This document shows, in pieces, positions 56,870 through 64,000 of a stretch of 64,000 nt of DNA. This stretch comes from Myotis daubentonii (Eukaryota; Chordata; Mammalia; Chiroptera; Vespertilionidae): NCBI RefSeq assembly GCF_963259705.1, contig NC_081851.1, positions 63,582,355 through 63,646,354 of the forward strand, written 5' to 3'. Position 1 is the first letter of the stretch; every line of letters starts with the position of its first letter. A program made the translations under genes and the position numbers. The notes below the pieces were generated by a model. It was not told where the DNA came from and ran no database searches. It saw nothing but the letters and a program-made list of their open reading frames with translations.

Positions 56870-58388
56870 GAAAAGAGAAGAAAATGAAAGAATAGGAAGG
56901 AGAAAGAGGGTTGGAGAACTGGGATGTCTAAGACAGGTGTTGGTGATATGCAACAAAAAGAAGTTATTTGGGGGGAGAAGCCTAGTTCATAGCCTGTCAA
57001 TCCCTGCCCCCCCCACCCCCCCGCAGCATTTGAAAAGTGAGATGCCCGAGGAGACAATCTCCCTGGACACCTTCTGCAGCCTGGGAGACAGCCCCTCACC
57101 AGTCACATTGTAGACGCAGCATGATGACGGCAGGCCTTGGGTTTAGAGTTTCATAATCTGAGCTCTAGGCTCATCTCTGCTCATTGGCGAGTCCCCTTTG
57201 TTTGGCTGTGAGAACCACACCTGTATTCAGTTCTCATACAGGCAGAACAAAAGCCGTGTTGGTGGGGAGACAGTTGAAGAAGTTGCAGGTAAACCTCAAT
57301 CCTCCTTTTTTCTGATACATTGGAGGGAATACACACTATGAATTTTTAATGTGATCTTTCTAAGCTACTGGGAGTGGATGCACTTTTCTTTGAATTTTCT
57401 ACTTTGTCTCAACTTTATAAGGCTCTGGTTTGTCTCCACATTCCAAATATACTGTATATAAACATATGTGATTTTAAAAAAACACAATTAAGGAAAGACA
57501 AACTTCACTGATTCAAATGTTTTAAATTTAGGAGGTTCCAGATTGGAAACATCTTAGCAAGTAAGCTAGTGAGCTACAGTCCAGGTATTTGGAAAATATG
57601 GGAGTAGGTAGTATGTATGGAACTCTCCTATCCTTTTTCTTTCTAGTGTTTCAGGATCTTTGGAAGTAAATCTGAAATTTGAAAAGGCATAAAAATATAT
57701 AACTCCATGAAATGGAATTACTTATTTCAAGCCATGAAGTACTTTTTGAAAGCAAATCTTATTTTATCTCCAGGTGCATAGAAAGGGCAAAGAAAAAGGT
57801 TTATTTTTCCATAGGATATCAAATAAATAAAATGATTGGTAATATCACAGAAAATTTTCCAGTATGTACACGAAGCTAACCAATTACTCAAAAGCTATAA
57901 TTTCATAAAATATTGAATAATGCTAATATCACTTATGTTTTTTTAAAAAAATGAATTCCTGTCAATCTATTAAAATTCTCAGAAAAACAGCAATGGTGGT
58001 ATGCTATTACTTAGTCATTAAACAGTTACCATTAAAAGCAAAGTAATTGATTGATAATTATCACTTTCCTCTCCGATTTTATCTGATGCACTGAGCTCTT
58101 TCCTGAATTCAGCAAAGTGTGCATGCAATGACTGAAAATTTTTATTTAGATGCAAGTGCAGGAGTGCGCTCATGCACAAACATCTCAAATCATAGGATAT
58201 TGTCTCCCTAACTTTCTACTTTCATTTTTTCAAACTATAGTTTGCAGCCCACTAGTAGATCTAGACATACATTTAGTGGGATGAAAGCAAATTTTTCTTT
58301 TAACAAAATAGACAAAGTATAATAGACAGTAGTTTGTAATAGAAAGGTAAATACAGTTTCCAAAATCTTCTATTTGAATATGCTCATA

Positions 58389-58390
<2 letters not shown>
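56870..58390. other. Unique sequence with a C-rich patch
   Basis: The patch CCCCCCCCACCCCCCCGC at 57005-57025 is simple sequence. Otherwise no repeat. A poorly matched hAT-like stretch at 58225-58290 is not called. Confidence 0.4.

Positions 58391-58391
<1 letters not shown>

Positions 58392-58428
<37 letters not shown>
58392..58428. repeat. (TG)n microsatellite, about 18 units
   Basis: Uninterrupted TG run, 11 bp before a Helitron. Confidence 0.97.
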
Positions 58429-58430
<2 letters not shown>

Positions 58431-58439
58431 GAATGTCAA

Positions 58440-58840
58440 TCCTATATAATAAAACCCTAATATGCAAATCGACCAACCAGCGGAATGAATGCTCGACCCT
58501 ATGACGTGCACTGACCAGGGGGCAGACGCTCAATGTAGGAGCTGCCCCCTGGTGGTCAGTGTGCTCCCAAAGGGTTCACAGCTGGCAAGCGCAGGGGTGG
58601 TGGAGGGAGCCTCTCCTGCCTACACTGCAGGCTGATGGTCAGGAGTGAGGGGTCCTGGACTTGAGAGCCCCAGACTGTGAGAGGGATGTCTGACTGCTGG
58701 ATTAGACTGGATCCCCCGGAGGTTGGGTCTAAGCTGGCAGGCGGACATCCCCCAAGGGGTCCTGGACTGCGAGAGGGCGTAGGCTGGGCTGAGTGACACC
58801 CCCCTCCCCAGTGCAAGAATTTTATGCACCAGGCCTCTAG
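58440..58840 (+). mobile_element. HeliBat-type Helitron, 401 bp
   Basis: Ends TCCTATATAATAAAAC...GCACCAGGCCTCTAG, preceded by A and followed by T. The 3' hairpin is imperfect (TGCAAGAATTTTATGCA). Contains an inverted CTCF-like pair at 58512-58560. Confidence 0.93.
58512..58560. promoter_or_regulatory. CTCF-like inverted pair, left arm shortened
   Basis: CTGCCCCCTGGTGG at 58542-58555 is a full reverse match. The left arm reads GACCAGGGGGCAG, lacking three bases of CCACCAGGGGGCAG. Confidence 0.5.
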
Positions 58841-58890
58841 TATAAAATATATGTCTCACTGTGGATCACCTCAAAAAAGTTTGAAAGCTA
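58841..58890. other. Short unique spacer
   Basis: Possible continuation of an old hAT-like repeat interrupted by the Helitron; too short to call. Confidence 0.25.
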
Positions 58891-58894
58891 TTGC

Positions 58895-59035
58895 CTTATA
58901 CCACATATTAGCCCTTAGGTCAAGTAGCTGGTCATGACTTTCTTTACATAAGGAGGAAACTGAACCTCAGAAAAGAGAGGTGAATTGTTTACAATCTCCC
59001 AAGTGTCATAAAATGGAAGAACTGAGATTCTACTC
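58895..59035 (-). mobile_element. MIR SINE remnant, antisense
   Basis: ATAAGGAGGAAACTGAACCT, CAGAAAAGAGAGGTGAATTG and ATGGAAGAACTGAGATTC follow the reverse-complement MIR text. Confidence 0.55.
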
Positions 59036-60226
59036 TATTGTTAAAATAAGGAATAATCATGATGCTTTCAAAATACAGACTTACCTTATTAAGCATGTAA
59101 GCCTATTTTTTCAGGTATGTTATAGTCACATGTTTTGGTGTTTTGTGTGTATGTGTATCTCTAACACTAACAACAACAACAGCAACAAAACAGAATATAC
59201 ACTATGTGCATTTTTACCATAATCATCTCCTAATTAATGTTATCTTATTCTTGGAGTGGATACAAACCTATTTATCCATTTTTTCATTGACTTTTTATGT
59301 TGCTGTCAGTCTGATGAATCCTGAGAAAATCTCATCTATTATAATGGTGAAGTTCTTAGTATCAAATGTTTTAAATTTAAAATTAAATATAACCAAGTTT
59401 GATGTTTATATTGTACCTTTGGACTTTCTAGAAACTTGGCAAACCACTATGATAGGTACAGTTAAGGTTTGGCATTATTTATATAAAATTCATAATGTTT
59501 AGAAATGTCCCCTTTTAATTTGTTTTAAATGATTATTTAAATTCTTTCATATTCTTGCTTACCCATTCTAAGCTTTTCTTCTAGGCAGCCTTTTAGTCAC
59601 TTATGTTGCAAAATTGTCTGTTGAGCATTCTTCCCTTGAAAGGCCTTGTGCTAATCATTAGACTGATGGAAATAACTAAGACATGTTCTTGTAGAACTTT
59701 TTTCCTGATGGCCAGAATATTTAGATTTCATCATGAAATTCATTGTTTTAGATTAGCCATTGTTTATGAAAAACAAAGATCTGCAAATAAGAGTTTGGTT
59801 GCAATTTTCTATTTCATAAATACTTTCCATATTTTCGTTTCTGCCTTCCTAGGATTTGAGGAAAGCCAGGGCTTGCCCCTCATCCTTCATTCCTTTCCTT
59901 GAATGGTAGGACAATCTCCAAAAGATGGTTTCTTAATTAAAATTGTCGAATCTTTATTAAGAACCTGCTAAGCAAAATGTAAAATACATGGAAATAAGAA
60001 TATAAAATATAATAAAAGACATAACTGGAATAATATCAAGGAAGCTTTCCTAGATTTGATTTATATCACTATTAATTTGGAATTCTTGCCAGATCCATCA
60101 GCGGATGGGAGGCTCAAAGACTTATGCTGTTTTATTTTCACTTGATATTTAGAAACTAAGATCATTCAAAGCTTCATTCTATCCCCCCATGTGTGTAGCT
60201 GCTAAAACCAAGAAAGAAGCGAGCTA
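59036..60226. other. AT-rich unique sequence
   Basis: Frames of 80-119 codons (59143-59502, 59603-59902) have no recognised domain. No repeats are confidently seen. Confidence 0.4.
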
Positions 60227-60239
60227 GTTGCTAGGCAAC
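60227..60239. promoter_or_regulatory. X-box-like (RFX) palindrome
   Basis: GTTGCTAGGCAAC is a perfect GTTGC/GCAAC inverted repeat with a 3-bp spacer, in repeat-free sequence. RFX factors bind GTTGCC...GGCAAC-type sites. A chance match is possible. Confidence 0.4.
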
Positions 60240-60525
60240 AACTAAGGCATTAGGAGTGGATCCAGGGATGCAGCTCTTGAATCCAGTAATTAACCAACAG
60301 GTTTTAAAAACTGAGAAGTGCATTAGTGAAAGTGCCCACTAAGTCATATATGTTTTAGGGAACAGATGGAAAACTAAATTGTAGATTAGATATAGGATGA
60401 TTTTTGTATGCAGATGTGTGTTTTCTGTAAGGATATTTAGTCATGGATTCTTGACATTCAAAAAAGCAAATAATCATTTTCCATTTAATAAAACTTCAGG
60501 TTATGTTCTTGATATCTATTTTTAT

Positions 60526-60930
60526 AAAACAAACTACCTTAAAACTAAGTAGTTTAACACAACAATAATCATTTAGTTTGCTCACAAATCTGTAATTTCG
60601 AAAGGGCTTGGTGGGAAGAGTCTTCTGTACACCATGTGGCATCAGCTGGGCACTTTGACTAGTGACTATCTAATCTGCTTCCATGATGGCTCATCCACAG
60701 GGTTGACAAATTAGTGACAACTATTGACTGAGACCTTAGTTGTTTTCCATGTGGTCTGGCCTTCCTCACAGCATGGTGGCTGGGTTCCAAGGGTAAATGT
60801 CCCAAGAAATAAGACCAGCCAGGAAGTCAAGTAGGCTCAGGTTCATAGGACACTATAGATCAGTGAAGTCATAAACCCAGTCAGGTTTAAGAGGAGGGGA
60901 ATAGATTCTCTCTTGAGGAGGAAGTGACCC
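60526..60930 (-). mobile_element. Old MaLR (MLT1-like) LTR fragment
   Basis: ACAAACTACCTTAAAACTAA, GTAGTTTAACACAACAATAA and CTGCTTCCATGATGGCTCAT, then CACAGCATGGTGGCTGGG, follow the antisense MLT1 text. Highly diverged. Confidence 0.65.
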
Positions 60931-60952
60931 GTTTCTGGAAATTCATGTGCAA

Positions 60953-61157
60953 TCCTTATAATAAAAGGCTAATGTGCAAATTGTCCCCTCGACTGAGAGT
61001 TTAACTGGGAGTTCAACCAGTAGTTCGACCAGTGGGGGCAGAGCCAGCCATTCAACCAACCACAGCCCCTCCCTCCAGCCAGCCCAGCCCGATCAGTCCC
61101 AATCGGAGCAGGCTGGCCAGACCCCACCCATGCACAAATTTGTGCAGTGGGCCTCTA
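60953..61157 (+). mobile_element. Short HeliBat-type Helitron, 205 bp
   Basis: 5' end TCCTTATAATAAAAGGC after an A. 3' hairpin TGCACAAATTTGTGCA, then GTGGGCCTCTAA (CTAG mutated to CTAA) followed by T. It contains almost no sequence besides the two ends. Confidence 0.9.
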
Positions 61158-61480
61158 ATGATAAATATTTTTACAGTGATCTTGAAAATGTACAATGTTC
61201 CAAATTTGTTTCCAAATCCTTCAATATTACAAATGATGTTAAAATATATGAAACCGCATACCTCTTGGTGCACATGTTAAATAGTTCTCTATGAATTAGA
61301 GTGGCCATACTCCCAGTATTTATTTATATCTATCTATCCATCATCTATCTAGTCATTCAAAGATTCTATCAAAAAGCAATACACAATTATATAAGAAAGG
61401 TTCAATTTCCAACACAATTAACTCATAATAGATATTTTAATTACTATTATTTTTGTTGTCAATCTTATAGGAGAAAATAA
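61158..61480. other. Unique sequence
   Basis: Nothing recognised apart from ATCTATCTATC-like simple sequence at 61329-61352. Confidence 0.4.
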
Positions 61481-61965
61481 TATCTCATTGATTTCATTTA
61501 TATCTCCTTAATTACTATTTCTGTTAAGAAATTTTTATAGATATTACTAACTTTAATTTTCTTTTATGTGCCCTGTTTAATATTTTGCACATCTCTTACT
61601 GGATTTTTCTAATGAATTTGTACGATTTATTTTTGCAGTGGTCTTTTTTCTGATATTATATAATTTATGTATGGATTGCAAACAATTATCTAGTGTTTTG
61701 TTTTGTCTTTTAATTTTCTAGATTTTTACAGAGTTAAATTTTGAGGATGACAACTTCTTATTTTCTATTATACCTTTTGTATTTTGTGACTTGCATAAGA
61801 AAGCCTTGCACTTCTGTGCATATACATATATGCACTATTTACCTTTACTTTCTGCTGAGTAAAAGATTGTTTTGAAATGTTTATCTTTTAATCTAATATG
61901 AATTTTACTTGAGAATGATGAGAAGTATGTAAACAGTTTTCCTTTTCCTGATAGTCAGTTATCAC
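61481..61965 (-). mobile_element. Old L1/HAL1-like fragment, antisense
   Basis: TATCTAGTGTTTTGTTTTGT, CTTTTAATTTTCTAGATTTT and CATAAGAAAGCCTTGCACTT resemble the reverse complement of old L1 or HAL1. Very diverged. Confidence 0.45.
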
Positions 61966-62204
61966 AACATAATTTATAGATAGTTCCTATTTGCTTCCAT
62001 GGATTGATAATACTAATATTATTCATAACTCTTTACATGTAATACTTTCTAAAGAAAAATAAATTATAACATAGTATGCATAATATATTATGTATATGTA
62101 GTATATGTATTGTGTACTATGTATATTGCATATATAACACACATGTATATACAATATATAATATATATTATACAATATATACATATGTTACATGTGCAAT
62201 CTAT
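61966..62204. other. AT-rich sequence
   Basis: Imperfect TATA/CATA simple sequence, running into (TA)n at 62201-62222. No gene or other repeat. Confidence 0.45.
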
Positions 62205-62475
62205 ATATATATATATATATATAAAAACCTAAGCGACTGTTTGACCAGTAGCTATTATGCATAATGACCAGTAGGTTAGGTTGCTGCTGGGGCCCTGTCA
62301 GCCCCAAATCTTCTTCACCCGCACCCCGGACCCAGAGAGGAGGCAGGAGGGAGCCCAATTCCTCATGGAACTGGCCATGGGTTAGCTTGCTACTGTGGCC
62401 CTGTTGGCCACAAATCTGGTTCACTTGTACAAGTTTCACTTTCAATGTGCACAATTCCGTGCACCGGGCCACTAG
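62205..62475 (+). mobile_element. HeliBat-type Helitron with degraded 5' end
   Basis: 3' end: hairpin GTGCACAATTCCGTGCAC, then CGGGCCACTAG followed by T. The 5' end merges with (TA)n (TATATAAAAACCTAAGCGAC), so it is approximate. The GGTTAGGTTGCTG and GGTTAGCTTGCTAC blocks show an internal duplication around 62270-62400. Confidence 0.82.
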
Positions 62476-62477
62476 TA

Positions 62478-63066
62478 TCTAATCTAATAAAAGAGAAACA
62501 TGCAAATTGGCCACACCTCCGCTACGCCCCCAAACCACGCCCACCAGCCAATCAGAGTGACTATATGCAAATTAACCCAACCAAGATGGCGGCCGGCAGC
62601 CACGGAGCCGGAACAAGCAGAAGGCTTGGTTGCCCTGGCAATGGAGGAAGCCAAGCTTCCTGCCTGCCCTGGCTGGCTGTGGCCTTGGCTCAAGGCAACA
62701 AAGTTTCAATTATAAAAGATAAATAAATCCCAGATACCTGCTTCCAGTCAGCCTCCACTGTGAGCTTGGGTGGCTGGGGGCCATGGCCAACCTGCAAACA
62801 GCCATCAGCTCCTCACCCAGGATGGCCACACCCTCATGGGGTGAGGGTCCCCACTGGGGGGCTTGGCCAGCCTGAAAACAGCCCTCATTCCCTCACCTAG
62901 ACTGGCCAGGCACCTCAGTGGGGATCCCCACCCTGAAGGGGCTGTGGCCAGCCTGCAAACAGCCATCAGCCCCTCCCCTAGCCAGGCACCCAGAGGGACC
63001 CCCACCCAGATCCAGGACACCCTTCAGGGCAAACCAGTTGGCCCCCACCCATGCACCAGGCCTCTA
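62478..63066 (+). mobile_element. HeliBat-type Helitron lacking the 3' hairpin, upstream half of a composite
   Basis: 5' end TCTAATCTAATAAAAGAG, 2 bp after the preceding CTAG. 3' end CCATGCACCAGGCCTCTA runs straight into TCC of the next element and has no hairpin. The 5' part holds CCACGCCCACCAGCCAATCA, ATGCAAAT and AAGATGGCGGC. It shares its 3' half with 30102-30739 and 41689-42481. Confidence 0.9.
62535..62593 (+). promoter_or_regulatory. GC/CACCC-box, CCAAT, octamer and YY1-like motif block
   Basis: CCACGCCCACC, AGCCAATCAG, ATGCAAAT (62565-62572) and AAGATGGCGGC (62583-62593) occur within 60 bp. Each matches a published core-promoter or upstream motif. Activity is inferred. Confidence 0.55.
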
Positions 63067-63432
63067 TCCTAGATAATAAAAGGGTAATATGCAAATTGAC
63101 CCTAACAGCAAAACAACTGGGAATGACTGGTCACTATGACACACACTGACCACCAGGGGGCAGACGCTCAATGCAGGAGCTGCCCCCTGGTGGTCAGGGT
63201 GCTCTCACAGGAGGAGCTCTGCTCAGCCACAAGCCAGGCTGATGGCTACCAGTACAGCGGTGGTGGGAGCCTCTCCTGCCTCCTCAGCAGCGCTAAGGAT
63301 GTCCAACTGCAGCTTAGGCCTGCTCCCCGCTGCCAAGTGGACATCCCCCAAGGGGTCCCAGACTGCGAGAGGGCACAGCCTGGGCTGAGGGACTCCCCCA
63401 AGCGCACAAATTTTTGTGCTCCAGTAATATAT
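63067..63432 (+). mobile_element. HeliBat-type Helitron, downstream half of a composite
   Basis: Starts TCCTAGATAATAAAAGGG directly after the preceding element. The 3' hairpin GCACAAATTTTTGTGC is present, but the normal GGGCCTCTAG terminus is lost (reads TCCAGTAATATATAAT). Contains the best CTCF-like inverted pair in the window. Confidence 0.88.
63150..63193. promoter_or_regulatory. Inverted pair of CTCF-like motifs, both arms intact
   Basis: CCACCAGGGGGCAG at 63150-63163 and CTGCCCCCTGGTGG at 63180-63193 are exact reverse complements, 16 bp apart. Each fits the CTCF core consensus CCASYAGRKGGCR. The surrounding CACTGA/TCAG bases extend the palindrome. Confidence 0.65.
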
Positions 63433-63436
63433 AATA

Positions 63437-63600
63437 CTAGAGGCCCAGAGTACAAAATTGCATGAGACCCAGACCCACTGTGCCACCATGGGACCCTTAG
63501 ACCCGCCGTGCTGCGAGACCCATCAATGCACCTCCTGGTGACCTGTCATTTGGGCATTACGGCATTACGCGTTACGGCCACTGGCCTTTTATAATATGGA
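63437..63600 (-). mobile_element. Short HeliBat-type Helitron, 164 bp
   Basis: CTAGAGGCCCAGAGTACAAA at the left after an A; CCTTTTATAATATGGA at the right followed by T. Opposite strand to the three copies before it. The interior has a duplicated GGCATTAC. Confidence 0.88.
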
Positions 63601-63679
63601 TATGCAATATACATAAAGTATGTATATGACTTCTAGATTATTGGACTTATTTGATAATCCATTTGTCCATTTCTGTGCC

Positions 63680-64000
63680 ATTTTTATGCTTTTTAAAAAT
63701 AATAGCTTTATTGTGATATAATTAACATGACAAAATTTACCTTTCTAAAGTGTACAACTCAGTGGGTTTGACTGTATTCACAGAATTCTGCAACCATCCA
63801 CCATCATTATTGAATTCCAGAATGTTTTGTCACACCCAAAAGAAACCCAAAACCCATTAGCAGTCAGTACCCATTCCCTCTACTTCCAGACCCTGGAAAT
63901 AAGTAATCTATTTTCTATCTCTATTGATTCACCTATTCTGGACAGTTCATATAAATGAAATAATATAATATGTGACCTTTTGTGGCTGGATTCCTTCACT
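63680..64000 (-). mobile_element. Old L1 fragment, antisense, runs off the window
   Basis: ATAGCTTTATTGTGATATAA, TTTCTAAAGTGTACAACTCA, CTGCAACCATCCACCATC and GTGACCTTTTGTGGCTGGAT match the reverse of an old L1 3' part. Continues past the right edge. Confidence 0.85.

Noticed and set aside
58225..58290. Possible old hAT fragment near the Helitron at 58440
   Set aside because: TTTTCAAACTATAGTTTGCAG looks slightly hAT-like, but there is no matching far end and the similarity is too short.

Overview
The window looks like nuclear DNA of a vespertilionid (evening) bat. I found no protein-coding exon, tRNA gene or other functional RNA gene that I can support, so it is probably an intergenic desert or the inside of a very large intron. 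The host assignment rests on four things seen together: tRNA-derived Ves-type SINEs, many non-autonomous Helitrons of the HeliBat type, two copies of the hAT element SPIN, and L1 3' ends of a type I associate with bats and related mammals. Host and family names come from recognition, not from a database search.

Layout. 0-13 kb: AT-rich unique sequence with a young Ves SINE (184), a hAT MITE with a perfect 8-bp target duplication (3354), a SPIN (5057), an older SINE, an L1 that inserted with a 5' inversion (6237), an internally deleted SPIN (9033), and old MaLR, ERVL, MIR and L1 remnants. 13-24 kb: two GC-rich Helitrons in inverted orientation (13034 and 19911) about 5.6 kb apart, one with a greatly expanded ~81-bp minisatellite; then a young SINE, a small Helitron cleanly inserted in an old L1, and an L1 tail. 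24.6-25.7 kb: a Tigger-like DNA transposon split by a solo LTR. 26-29 kb: unique sequence and SINEs. 29.1-31.3 kb: three tandem Helitrons with a ~46-bp minisatellite and an (AT)n tract. 31-41 kb: mostly unique sequence with old MaLR LTRs, an L1 and SINEs. 41.2-43.1 kb: a second Helitron cluster. 44-50 kb: old antisense L1 fragments. 50.8-53.3 kb: a young SINE, a second solo LTR of the family at 24.7 kb, and a Helitron. 53-62 kb: microsatellites, a SINE pair and two small Helitrons. 62.2-63.6 kb: a cluster of four abutting Helitrons. 63.7-64 kb: old L1.

The most interesting layer is the Helitrons: 16 copies covering roughly 8.8 kb, about 14% of the window by my hand count. Four carry an inverted pair of sequences matching or closely resembling the CTCF core motif. 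Others carry a compact block of octamer, CCAAT and YY1-like motifs near the 5' end. Three loci share one head-to-tail junction in which the upstream element lacks its 3' hairpin, suggesting composites that rely on the downstream partner's terminator. All coordinates were read by eye. Element ends backed by target-site duplications or by CTAG/TC termini are the most reliable.
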